Assembly (NCBI GenBank): GCA_040882225.1
Contig: JBBEBR010000015.1
Coordinates: forward strand, 1-64,000
Direction: 5' to 3'
DNA: 64,000 nucleotides
Source: Gracilimonas sp040882225
GTDB taxonomy: Bacteria; Bacteroidota; Rhodothermia; Balneolales; Balneolaceae
Shown: one piece after another, positions 36,286 to 44,799 of the stretch
Numbering within the stretch: the stretch's first letter is position 1
How the letters are laid out: the number at the start of each line of letters is the position of its first letter
Program-made: the position numbers and the translations under genes
Notes under the pieces: model-generated
Databases searched by the model: none
Seen by the model: only the letters and a program-made list of their open reading frames with translations
What the model was told of the DNA's origin: nothing

Positions 36286-36809
36286 TGAAAAAGAAAACTC
36301 AAAAACTTGAGCAATTTATAACCGGTCTTCATCAGTACATAACAACTAATCCTCAATTTAGGAGGAAAACAAATAAAAAAGCGGAGGTTCAAATTCAGAC
36401 TGAACTCCGTCCACTAATCATCCAATATTTGGAAATTTACTTTAAGAAATGTGGTTATAAAGATTATGTGGGAAAGGCAAATAAGTCATTTTATTGGGAA
36501 GGCCAAGAGGGTAGGTATGGTAATGAAAGAAAAACCATTTTTGGATCTCGTAATTATCCAGATTTTATCATTACTCATCCATATTTAGTTGCAATTGAAT
36601 ATAAACAAAGCCAAAATGGCTCTACAGTGAAACAGGGAATTGGTCAATCCATCATGCACACCCTTTGTGAGGATTTTGAATTTGTTTACTATCTGTTTCA
36701 TGATCAAAATCAGGATAAGCGAATAGAAATATCAGCCAAACGAAATGAGGAACAAATTGTATTAAAGAAAATTTGGACAGATTATAATGTGGCTATAAAA
36801 TTTATATAA
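36285..36809 (+). CDS. PD-(D/E)XK nuclease-like protein
   Basis: A 174-residue protein of no recognised named family. A nuclease-type core is visible: GSRNYPDFIITHPYLVAIEY followed by KQSQNGSTVKQGIGQS. Pro92-Asp93, then Glu105-x-Lys107, and Gln117/Gln121 fit the PD-(D/E)XK fold with the extra Gln seen in some homing and restriction enzymes. Glu40 in an upstream helix could complete the site. The N-terminus is a basic helix. It overlaps the upstream membrane protein by one base and is closed by a strong terminator, so the two genes are a closed unit. No methyltransferase or helicase is adjacent. Confidence 0.65.
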   Translation: MKKKTQKLEQFITGLHQYITTNPQFRRKTNKKAEVQIQTELRPLIIQYLEIYFKKCGYKDYVGKANKSFYWEGQEGRYGNERKTIFGSRNYPDFIITHPYLVAIEYKQSQNGSTVKQGIGQSIMHTLCEDFEFVYYLFHDQNQDKRIEISAKRNEEQIVLKKIWTDYNVAIKFI

Positions 36810-36850
36810 TTATCTTTTTTTACTCAGCAGTATAATATTTCTAAAAACTA

Positions 36851-36890
36851 AAACAGGAGCTAAGATAAAATCTTAGCTCCTGTTTTATTG
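36851..36890. terminator. Bidirectional terminator between the nuclease-like gene and tRNA-Met
   Basis: AAACAGGAGCTAAGA (36851-36865) is perfectly complementary to TCTTAGCTCCTGTTT (36871-36885), with a TAAAA loop. U-rich tails follow on both strands, so it can end both the plus-strand nuclease gene and the minus-strand tRNA. Confidence 0.92.
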
Positions 36891-36964
36891 TAGCGTGGGA
36901 CGGAATTGAACCGTCGACCTCACGATTATGAGTCGTGCGCTCTAACCATCTGAGCTACCACGCC
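36891..36964 (-). tRNA. tRNA-Met (CAT anticodon)
   Basis: A 74-base cloverleaf on the minus strand: acceptor GGCGTGG with CCACGCT (G1-U72 wobble), D-arm GCTCAGATGGTTAGAGC, anticodon stem CGACT/AATCG closely around CTCATAA, T-arm GACGGTTCAATTCCGTC. The CCA end is not encoded. Elongator methionine tRNA is most likely; a lysidine-modified tRNA-Ile2 also reads CAT, but the D-arm and acceptor look like Met. Confidence 0.93.
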
Positions 36965-37150
36965 TTTTTTCATCAAGGGCAGCAAATATACGGCATTCTG
37001 AATCAAGGGTAAACCATTTTTCGCCTTCAATTATCCTTAATATTTTATAAGAATAAAATTTCTCGGGAAAACAGCATCTGTTCGGAAAAGTAGCGCACAT
37101 TTTATATTATCGCTTGATTAAAAGCTGAGTTAAAAATTTTATCTGTTTCT

Positions 37151-37777
37151 ATGAGGAAATCTGAAAAACACGAGTTGATTATAGTAGCCGCGCAAGCTTT
37201 GGATCGTGCTTCCCAAAAGTATGAGGAAATTATGGCTGAGCTGAAGGAAGCGGAGGATTACAAGGATTCAAACTTGTCCATTACTATTCATGATTCTATC
37301 AAGAATCTGTCAAGAAAAATTGAAGCTTATCAAAAAGGGTTGATAGATCAGAATAAGCTCGTTGATGAGTATATCTTTGAATATGAAAGTGTAGACGGAG
37401 AATCGGAAATTGAAAAGGAAGTTCCGGTTCGGTTAAAAAGATTGACTCAACGGCTGCTTTCCAGTTATAAGAATTTTATTGAACAAGTTGGGGGCAGGAA
37501 AAAAGTAAAACGCCTTGAAAAACAAGAACCGGATGCATTTAAGGCAAAATCAGTCAAAAAAGCTTATTTGTTTTGGCTGATTGGATTTTTTGGAATTTTA
37601 GGATTCCATCGGTTCTATCTCGGTAAACCCGGAACCGGAATAGGATGGATGTTCACCGGAGGTCTACTTGGATTTGGAGCTATTTACGACCTGATCGCTC
37701 TTCCCAAAATGGTAGATGAAGAAAATTTCTTCATTGAATTAAAAGCTGCAAAGCTAAAGCAGTTGTCTGGCCGGTAA
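37151..37777 (+). CDS. TM2 domain-containing protein with N-terminal coiled coil
   Basis: A 208-residue protein. The N-terminal 130 residues are helical and charged (ALDRASQKYEEIMAELKEAE, then IKNLSRKIEAYQKGL), probably a coiled coil on the cytoplasmic side. The C-terminal TM2 domain shows two membrane segments, KKAYLFWLIGFFGILGFHRF followed by YLGKPGTGIGWMFTGGLLGF and GAIYDLIALPKMV; the HRFYLGK-G turn is the family hallmark. Function is unknown; TM2 proteins are small membrane scaffolds. It stands alone and ends at the edge of a dispersed repeat. Confidence 0.88.
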   Translation: MRKSEKHELIIVAAQALDRASQKYEEIMAELKEAEDYKDSNLSITIHDSIKNLSRKIEAYQKGLIDQNKLVDEYIFEYESVDGESEIEKEVPVRLKRLTQRLLSSYKNFIEQVGGRKKVKRLEKQEPDAFKAKSVKKAYLFWLIGFFGILGFHRFYLGKPGTGIGWMFTGGLLGFGAIYDLIALPKMVDEENFFIELKAAKLKQLSGR

Positions 37778-38080
37778 GCCAGCCCGTCATCGCGAGGAGC
37801 GGATGCGACGCGGCGATCCCTCTTTGAGGATTCCTGTGCCTAATCTTCATTCGCACCCGGTTTTTTGCCACAGGCATTCCCATGAATCAGGATTTGCTGG
37901 ATTTTAGGATTAGCATGATTTTTTTGGGATGCATCCCGGATTAGCTTAGGCACTCGAAACCAGCTCAACATAACGGTCTTAACGGGACAAGCTTTTACCG
38001 CATAACACTTAGCATCCCTATGCGGACATCTACATCTACGTAAAAAAAAATGGCGGTGTTATTTTACCACACAGGAATCT
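37778..38080. other. Intergenic region containing a repeat half-element
   Basis: Starts nine bases past the TM2 stop with GTCATCGCGAGGAGCGGATG (37786-37805), then CGACGCGGCGATC, related to the left arm of the element at 33735-33867 but without a right arm. The remainder (CCACAGGCATTCCCATGAAT and AT-rich sequence) contains no gene. The paired TGTGCC/GGCACA words give weak hairpins only. Confidence 0.55.
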
Positions 38081-39763
38081 CTAAAAACTGACTTCTTTAC
38101 CGTCTTTATAAATTTTCACTCCGTCCGGCTGAGATTTTTCACCTTTCGGGCCAAATCCATAAACAGCAGCAGCTAATTCTTCTTCGGTACGTTCGGCTCC
38201 AACCTTTCGAGGTTCGTCTTTATAAAAACTATCCATATGAAGTGTTTGAGTTGGGAAGGCGAATTCCACACCAATCTCTTTTGAAAGGCGTAAGATTTCC
38301 AGGAGGAAATTATGGCGCTGTTGCAATTCCGTCGACCAATCGGGAACGTCAAAAAACACATAAACCAGTACGTCCAGAGAATGGGCTCCATATTCATTGA
38401 AATACACGTGAAACATATCTTGTCGAAAATGTTCATTTGCTTTTACGATAGCTTTTATGCCTTCGGTGAAAGCCTCCATCTGCTCGGGAGTGGTAGAGTA
38501 GGTGAGATTTAGCATAAACCTGAGCCGCCGATACCGGCGCAATCCGTAATTTTCCACATCTGTTTTGGCAATTATGGAATTCGGGACACTGATAAGGGAA
38601 TCGTGAAAAGTGCGGATGCGGGTGGACCGAAATCCAATATCTTCAACCGTTCCCTCGGCAGAACCAACGACAATCCAATCGCCGATTTTGTAGGGGCGAT
38701 CGGTAATTATAGTGATGGAGCCGAAGAAATTTGCCAGCGTTTCTTGTGCGGCAAGAGCAATTGCTAATCCACCGATTCCAAGTCCGGCAATAAGAGAAGC
38801 AACGTTATATCCATTATTTTGAAGGAGAGCTATTACTCCCATCACCACAACAAAAAAGCGCAGTGTTTTTCGAATTATGGGTAAAAGCTGATCGTCAAGC
38901 TCGGTTCCGGTTTTGGCTGTCAATACTCCCAGATATTTTGTGAAAACCTCAGCTAAATTATAAAACAGCCAGATAAAACCTGCTGAAACGGCCACTTCTA
39001 ATGCCCCTGACAAATAGTAATTTACATTAACGGAAAACTGGAGGTTCGTATAGGTGAGAAGGAAGTAAACCATGAGGAAAATAAATCCCGCTGGTTTTTC
39101 CACGCTTTCAACTAAGGTGTCGTCCCAAGTGAATGTGGTGCGTTGGGCAAGTCGCCGCACATAATTTTCAATAATAAACTCGAAGATTTTCTTCAGGATG
39201 AAACCAATCATCAACCATAAAAAAACGGCAATATATTGCCAGACCTGTATTCCAAGCCATTCATGCATAGCCCAGTCTGGAAGCTGATCCACAACTTCAC
39301 TTATTAACCCTGAAAATGTTTCCTGATATAACTCGGGTATTGTTTGAATAGTCGTCCTCGAGAAAACCCATTCCCCGCTATTTTTACTCAGGTAAATTGA
39401 TGGCAGTTCATCAAACAATCTGTATTGCTGCAATCCTGAAAGACTGTCGGTGTAGTTTGGGTCGGTTGGAATTTCATCGTAATCAATAAGCAGCCCGCGA
39501 GCGTCTAAGACATTAAGCAGTTGTTTAGCGAGGGTTAGTTTTCCCTCTTCATCACCTTCGGCAAGCTTCATGGTTTTAACAACCAGGTTTGGCCTCTCAT
39601 TGCCGGACTGTTGCCATTGTAAGAAGGTATGAACTGTCCGTTGCGGATTTTTAAGAAGTTCAGAATCATCAACAGGCGACTGAACTTGAAAGGCGAAAAG
39701 CGAGCCTGAAAAAAAGGTAAGTACAGTAAAAAAAGAGATGGTAGATTTAAACAGGGAAAGCAT
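38081..39763 (-). CDS. Mechanosensitive ion channel family protein (MscS type)
   Basis: A 560-residue MscS-like membrane channel that releases solutes on hypo-osmotic shock. A signal peptide (LFKSTISFFTVLTFFSGSLF) and a ~150-residue periplasmic domain precede five hydrophobic segments. The pore-lining helix has NVASLIAGLGIGGLAIALAA followed by QETLANFFGSITIITDRPYK. The cytosolic vestibule follows: GDWIVVGSAEGTVEDIGFRS, then TRIRTFHDSLISVPNS. The alpha/beta domain and a hydrophilic tail (residues 490-560) complete it. This is a larger channel than MscS, close to YnaI/YbdG-type relatives. It stands alone between repeats. Confidence 0.92.
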   Translation of the reverse strand: MLSLFKSTISFFTVLTFFSGSLFAFQVQSPVDDSELLKNPQRTVHTFLQWQQSGNERPNLVVKTMKLAEGDEEGKLTLAKQLLNVLDARGLLIDYDEIPTDPNYTDSLSGLQQYRLFDELPSIYLSKNSGEWVFSRTTIQTIPELYQETFSGLISEVVDQLPDWAMHEWLGIQVWQYIAVFLWLMIGFILKKIFEFIIENYVRRLAQRTTFTWDDTLVESVEKPAGFIFLMVYFLLTYTNLQFSVNVNYYLSGALEVAVSAGFIWLFYNLAEVFTKYLGVLTAKTGTELDDQLLPIIRKTLRFFVVVMGVIALLQNNGYNVASLIAGLGIGGLAIALAAQETLANFFGSITIITDRPYKIGDWIVVGSAEGTVEDIGFRSTRIRTFHDSLISVPNSIIAKTDVENYGLRRYRRLRFMLNLTYSTTPEQMEAFTEGIKAIVKANEHFRQDMFHVYFNEYGAHSLDVLVYVFFDVPDWSTELQQRHNFLLEILRLSKEIGVEFAFPTQTLHMDSFYKDEPRKVGAERTEEELAAAVYGFGPKGEKSQPDGVKIYKDGKEVSF

Positions 39764-39895
39764 GGTCGCTTTTTTTGTTAGATGATGTTGTCGGCAAATC
39801 TAAGGAATGTTAGCGTAGCAGGAAAAGGTGGTTTTTTGTAAAGATCTGAATCGCCTCGGAAGGATTAGAACCCCGGGATTTGTTGCAGAGACGCT

Positions 39896-39927
39896 TTGTA
39901 GAGACGCAAGGCCTTGCGTCTCTACAA
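39896..39927. repeat. 32-bp perfect palindrome (GTAGAGACGCAAGG type)
   Basis: TTGTAGAGACGCAAGG is followed directly by its exact reverse complement. A shorter GAGACGC copy lies just before it (39889-39894 region). The type resembles dispersed palindromes seen in cyanobacterial and Bacteroidota genomes. It lies in the gap between the convergently arranged ends of the slipin operon and the mscS promoter region, where it could act as a terminator, although no U-tract is adjacent. Confidence 0.85.
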
Positions 39928-39948
39928 AATCAACAATCATCCAGGATA

Positions 39949-40740
39949 TTAATCATTCTTTTTCGAATCAGGATTCATTTTTTTGAAAGCTTCCAGGAAA
40001 TCCATCGGTAGCGGGATGAAAGCAAAGGTGGCATTTTCTTCGCTGATTTCATTCATGGTTTGAAGGAAACGAAGCTGTAACGCAGCCGGAGCTGTTTCAA
40101 TTAATTTGGCAGCATCAACCAAACGCTGTGCAGCCTGAAATTCACCCTCGGCATTAATTACTTTCGCACGACGATCACGTTCGGTTTCTGCCTGTCGGGC
40201 CATAGCACGCTTCATATTATCGGGAAGCACGACATCACGCACTTCAACAGAAACAACTTTTATTCCCCAGGGATCGGTATGAGTATCAATAATTTCCTGA
40301 ATACTCTTGTTTACCTTATCGCGATTGGCTAACAGCTCATCTAATTCCACCTGTCCCACAATACTACGAAGCGTGGTTTGTGCAAGCATCGAAGTAGCAT
40401 GGATGTAATGTTCAACCTGAATAACGGCGGCTTCGGCATCTACCACCCGAAAAAAGGTAATCGCATCTACATAGACGGTAACGTTATCTTTGGTGATTAC
40501 TTCCTGCTTATCCACGTTTATGGTGAGCACTCGTAAATCGATGCGCTCAATTCTATCTATAAAAGGAACCAACACGATCAATCCCGGCCCTTTTGTAGCT
40601 TGAAATTTACCAAGCCGGAATACTACCGCACGTTCATATTCCCGAAGAATCTTGAAAATTTGTGGTGCTAAAAGCACGAAAAAAACGACTAAAGTAATGA
40701 CCCAGGTTATGTATCCGGAAAATAGTTCAGTTGAGTCCAT
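39949..40740 (-). CDS. Slipin family protein (stomatin-like, SPFH domain)
   Basis: A 263-residue SPFH protein. One N-terminal membrane segment (residues 8-30, SGYITWVITLVVFFVLLAPQ) precedes the SPFH domain: YERAVVFRLGKFQATKGPGL, then IERIDLRVLTINVDKQEVIT. A long C-terminal coiled coil follows (RAMARQAETERDRRAKVINA). Slipins scaffold membrane microdomains, and in bacteria they pair with NfeD. Here the NfeD gene is immediately upstream and overlaps by 14 bases, the classic operon. Length normal. Confidence 0.93.
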   Translation of the reverse strand: MDSTELFSGYITWVITLVVFFVLLAPQIFKILREYERAVVFRLGKFQATKGPGLIVLVPFIDRIERIDLRVLTINVDKQEVITKDNVTVYVDAITFFRVVDAEAAVIQVEHYIHATSMLAQTTLRSIVGQVELDELLANRDKVNKSIQEIIDTHTDPWGIKVVSVEVRDVVLPDNMKRAMARQAETERDRRAKVINAEGEFQAAQRLVDAAKLIETAPAALQLRFLQTMNEISEENATFAFIPLPMDFLEAFKKMNPDSKKND

Positions 40741-42058
40741 GTTCGGTCTCCTTATTTTGTGTGTATGGTTTTACGGTAACGGTGAGACCTTGGAAACTTA
40801 CTATTTCGCACCATTCCTGTTCTTTAATTTCTTGATCACTAAGGGCATTCCAGTATTCTCCGGAGATTAAAACACGTCCGCCGGTTTTATCAACTTTATC
40901 AATGACCAAAGCTTTTTTTCCAATCAGTGATTCCAAACCTGTACGGTGGCCGGTGAGCTGAGCTTTGACCCCCGCTGTGGCAATCCATCCAAAAAAGATA
41001 ACAGTGAGTATAGTTGCGGGAACCAGCCAATACCATGAAAGCTGCATTTCTTGTGGAAAATCCTGAAAAAGCATTAAAGAACCGAGAAAGAATGCGACCG
41101 CTCCGCCCGTAATTAAAATGCCAAATGTTGGGGTGAAAGCTTCGGTGATAAATAGTGCAATGGCCAGCCCAATCAAAATAAACCCGGCTATATTAATCGG
41201 AAGCGCGGCGGCTCCATAGAGTAAAAGGATGAGAGCGATTACACCGGCAACACCGGGGACAATAGCGCCGGGATTCGTGATTTCCCCTACAATTCCATAA
41301 ATAGAAACCATTGTGAGGATGAGCATGATTTCCGGCCGCATAATAAAACTGAAGAACTTTTCGGCAAAACTCTCGCTGAGTTCATGAACATTTGCTTGTG
41401 CAGTTTGCAGCGTGTTTCCCTCAATTTCCATCCCGTCAATTTCTATCAAAAGCTGGGCGACATCCGTGGCAACCAAATCAATTACGTTCAATTCCAGTGC
41501 TTCTTTTTCTGTGATGGAATCCCCATCACGGACGGCGGAAATAGCCCATTCTGTATTGCGACCTCTTTTCTCGGCTATACTTTCAATAAAGCTCTCGGTG
41601 AAATTAAAAAGCTTCTTTTGCATTACGGTATCTGTTTGGGCTCCGCTCATAGAAACAGGGCTCGCTGCTCCGATAGTTGTAGTTGGTGCCATTGCCGCAA
41701 TATGGGCTGCAAGTGTGATGAACGTTCCGGCACTTCCCGCATTTCCACCCTCAGGACTTACATAAACCACAATCGGCATTTCAGAAGCCAGCATTTCCTG
41801 TACAATGTCTTGGGTAGAAGTTAACAGTCCGCCGGGGGTATCCAGTTTGATGATTAAAGCTTCATCATTTCTTTCGCGGGCAGTTTCTAACCCACGGGTA
41901 ATATAATTGGTTGTTGTGGGGCCAATGGTTCCGCGAATAGAAATTACAGTTACAGAAGAACCGGTGGTGGTGTCTTGCTGAAATTCATCGCCAAAAGCAG
42001 GGGCGCTTATAAAAAAGACACCTAAACTCAGAAATAATATTTTGTAGAAAATATTCAT
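40727..42058 (-). CDS. NfeD family membrane-bound serine protease
   Basis: A 443-residue protein with signal peptide (MNIFYKILFLSLGVFFISAP), a ClpP-like protease domain (about residues 35-205), four or five membrane helices (about 235-355) and a C-terminal OB-fold (380-430). The catalytic dyad fits Ser109 in NAGSAGTFITLAAH and Lys148/149 in MQKKLFNFTES. The characterised archaeal member (PH1510) cuts the C-terminus of stomatin, its operon partner. The slipin gene follows with an overlap of 14 bases, so the two are co-expressed in membrane quality control. Length is that of the long NfeD1b form. Confidence 0.92.
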   Translation of the reverse strand: MNIFYKILFLSLGVFFISAPAFGDEFQQDTTTGSSVTVISIRGTIGPTTTNYITRGLETARERNDEALIIKLDTPGGLLTSTQDIVQEMLASEMPIVVYVSPEGGNAGSAGTFITLAAHIAAMAPTTTIGAASPVSMSGAQTDTVMQKKLFNFTESFIESIAEKRGRNTEWAISAVRDGDSITEKEALELNVIDLVATDVAQLLIEIDGMEIEGNTLQTAQANVHELSESFAEKFFSFIMRPEIMLILTMVSIYGIVGEITNPGAIVPGVAGVIALILLLYGAAALPINIAGFILIGLAIALFITEAFTPTFGILITGGAVAFFLGSLMLFQDFPQEMQLSWYWLVPATILTVIFFGWIATAGVKAQLTGHRTGLESLIGKKALVIDKVDKTGGRVLISGEYWNALSDQEIKEQEWCEIVSFQGLTVTVKPYTQNKETEHGLN

Positions 42059-42136
42059 GTAAGCTTAATCCAATCAAATTAGAAAGGGTGCCTGAAGTGT
42101 ACGCATTCGGGAGAAGATAAAAAAGAAATTCTCCCT

Positions 42137-44602
42137 CTAATTCCCGTTGCGGATAGCTTTTACCGGATTTATGAGCGCGGCTTTTACCGAGTGATAGCTT
42201 ACGGTGATGAGTGATATCAAAACAACGGTAATGCCGGAACCCACAAAAATATATGGCAACAGTGAATTAAGATCGATATGGGATGGGAAATCCCCAAGCC
42301 AAAGAGAAGCCAAAAAATACGTAACCGGCCATGCGATAATATTGGCAATCAAAACCAGCCATAAGTATTCTTTAGAAAGTAGTATAACAATATCGCTGAC
42401 CGAAGCGCCCAGGCTTTTTCGAATTCCGATCTCTTGTTTTTTGAGTTGTGCTGAATAAGAAGCGAGGCCAAGCAAACCAAGGCAGGCAATTAGAATGCAC
42501 AAAATTGAAAAACTAACCGACAGGGTGTTCATAGTTGTTTCTGCTTCATAAATCTTCGCCAGCTCTTCATCCAAAAAAGTATACTCAAATGGGTCAATGG
42601 GATTAATTTCTTTCCAGATAGTTTCGAGGTGAGCTAATACAGAAGCGGTATTTCCGGGAGCAATTTCAATAGCGGTATGTTTGATGGAACCCACAATCGG
42701 CATCATGCCTTCCACAAGACGAATGGCAAGAGGCTCAATTTCCTTTTTTATGGATGTGTAGTTGAAATCTTCCACCACACCAATCACCGAAAAAGGCACC
42801 CTTTCACCTGAATGCGGGTAATAATAAAAAATTTCCCCTACGGCATCTTCCGGAGCATCTAAACCAAGTGTAGCCAGCATTCTTCTGTTTATGAGGAGCG
42901 CGCGCTCGGCATCCGTTGAAAAATCACGCGAAAACGTTCTTCCCGCTATTAGTTCAATGTCGAAGGTTTCGGTGAAATCATGGCTTACATGAAGCACCAG
43001 ATTTGTTCCATCTTCTCCTTCATCCGTATTGGCAGGAACATATCGGTAATACGTCTGCTCATCAGAGCCCGGGATTTTGCCTAAGCCGGTTATGGATTGC
43101 ACTTGGGAATGAGATCCCGCCTGTTCCAAAAAAGTATCAAATTCCCAGGCAATCAGGTTTTGTTTGGTGGGAAGGATAACAACAGAGTTTTTATCAAAAC
43201 CGAGCTCTTTATCCTGCATGTGTTTCAGTTGCAGAAATATGATAGCCGTTCCGATGATTAACAGCACAGAAATAGTAAACTGAAAAGTGACCAACCCTTT
43301 TCGAAATAAAGTGCCCGAATTACTTTTTCCGATACTTCCTTTAAGTACGTCGGCAGGCTTGTAAGAGGATAAAAACAGAGCGGGATATAATCCTGCCATT
43401 AAAGAAACAAATACAGTTAATAGCAGGAGAGCGGGAATGGTGAGGGCGTTCTGGAATAAGCTGAAGGAAAGATCTTTGCCAATTAGTTCATTAAACAGAG
43501 GCAGGCTTAGTTGAAGCAAAAGAATCCCAAAAACAATGGCAATTAAACTGACAAAAAATGATTCTCCCATAAACTGAAAAAAAAGTTGCTGCCGATAGCT
43601 TCCCATTACTTTTCGAAGGCCTACTTCGCGGCTGCGCTCCAGGGAACGAGCGGTAGAAAGATTCATGAAGTTTATGCAGGCGATAATAAGAATGAAAGCC
43701 GCCACCACTGAAAAAAGATACAGGTAAGAGATAGAGCCATTCGCTTTCATCTCGTGATCACGATTTGAGCGCAGATGAATGTCGGTAACCGGCTGGGTCT
43801 CAAGCATTACTTTTTCACCAGAAGGCCAGCCGGAGTAGGCGTAGTAATAAGTGTCTTCGAGGGAAGAGAGTTGTTGCGAGAAATCCGAAGGATCTACTCC
43901 TTCTTTTAGCAACACATACGTCCATAAGGGATTCCAAAGCCAGCTTTTGTTGTAGTCAGGGCTCCTGCTGTAAATTCCATCAAGGCTGTTGAAAGAGGCA
44001 ACCAAATCTACCTGAATATGAGATTCCTCCGGCCATTCTTCCATTACCCCGGTAACGGTTAATTCACGAATTCCTTTGTAGTTCAGAGTTTTGCCAATGG
44101 GATTTTCATCTCCAAAATATTTGTGTGCTAAAGTTTCATTTATCACCAGAGAAAGAGAATTCTTTAAGGCATCGTCGGCATTTCCCTGTAAAAGATTAAC
44201 CCCAAAAACGTCTAAGAATGTGGAGTCTGTGAAGTAAAAATTGTGCTCACTGAAAGAGATGCCTTTTTCTTTATTCCGAAAGGTGTGAGAAGCTTCCTGC
44301 ATATCAAAGAAACGGACTGATTTTTCAACAAGGCCGGGAAATTCGGCATCAATAATTGGAGCAAGAGGGAAGGGTGTACTTGCCTGTTCTTCCTTTTTCG
44401 TTTCTGAAGTGGTTGTTTGAACAACCCGAAATATCCTGTCGCTATTATTTAGAAACCGATCATAACTGGCTTCATGTATCACATAAAGTACAATTAAGAT
44501 GCTGGTAGCCAACCCTACCGCCAGCCCGAAAATATTTATGAAAGAATGTCCTTTCTGCTTAAAGAGATTACGTATCGCAATTTTAAAATAATTTTTCAGC
44601 AT
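42137..44602 (-). CDS. ABC transporter permease, MacB/FtsX family (isolated copy)
   Basis: An 821-residue inner-membrane permease of the double-FtsX type. The N-terminal MLKNYFKIAIRNLFKQKGHS leads to one membrane helix (21-43). Periplasmic MacB-type domain 1 reaches residue ~280, and the FtsX core has FMNLSTARSLERSREVGLRK then VMGSYRQQLFFQFM. A second periplasmic domain and a last FtsX core (GLASYSAQLKKQEIGIRKSL, then GASVSDIVILLSKEYLWLV) end the protein. Such proteins transduce ATP hydrolysis into periplasmic lipoprotein or peptide extrusion. No ATPase is adjacent; it is more divergent than the four tandem copies at 52604-62411. Confidence 0.9.
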   Translation of the reverse strand: MLKNYFKIAIRNLFKQKGHSFINIFGLAVGLATSILIVLYVIHEASYDRFLNNSDRIFRVVQTTTSETKKEEQASTPFPLAPIIDAEFPGLVEKSVRFFDMQEASHTFRNKEKGISFSEHNFYFTDSTFLDVFGVNLLQGNADDALKNSLSLVINETLAHKYFGDENPIGKTLNYKGIRELTVTGVMEEWPEESHIQVDLVASFNSLDGIYSRSPDYNKSWLWNPLWTYVLLKEGVDPSDFSQQLSSLEDTYYYAYSGWPSGEKVMLETQPVTDIHLRSNRDHEMKANGSISYLYLFSVVAAFILIIACINFMNLSTARSLERSREVGLRKVMGSYRQQLFFQFMGESFFVSLIAIVFGILLLQLSLPLFNELIGKDLSFSLFQNALTIPALLLLTVFVSLMAGLYPALFLSSYKPADVLKGSIGKSNSGTLFRKGLVTFQFTISVLLIIGTAIIFLQLKHMQDKELGFDKNSVVILPTKQNLIAWEFDTFLEQAGSHSQVQSITGLGKIPGSDEQTYYRYVPANTDEGEDGTNLVLHVSHDFTETFDIELIAGRTFSRDFSTDAERALLINRRMLATLGLDAPEDAVGEIFYYYPHSGERVPFSVIGVVEDFNYTSIKKEIEPLAIRLVEGMMPIVGSIKHTAIEIAPGNTASVLAHLETIWKEINPIDPFEYTFLDEELAKIYEAETTMNTLSVSFSILCILIACLGLLGLASYSAQLKKQEIGIRKSLGASVSDIVILLSKEYLWLVLIANIIAWPVTYFLASLWLGDFPSHIDLNSLLPYIFVGSGITVVLISLITVSYHSVKAALINPVKAIRNGN

Positions 44603-44799
44603 GTAAAACCTGTTAGTCGACCCAATGTAAAAAGCTTTGTACTTATTTTTACATACAGAGTAAGATAAGCTTAACTTGTTACATTGCAGAGTACTGAAAA
44701 ATAAGAGATTAGTGAATTCTAATAAAGGTGGAGATCGCTGATTTATCTGATTAGTGAAGAGAGGGAATATTAATAGCTCAATCTCCCAATCTCCAATAA

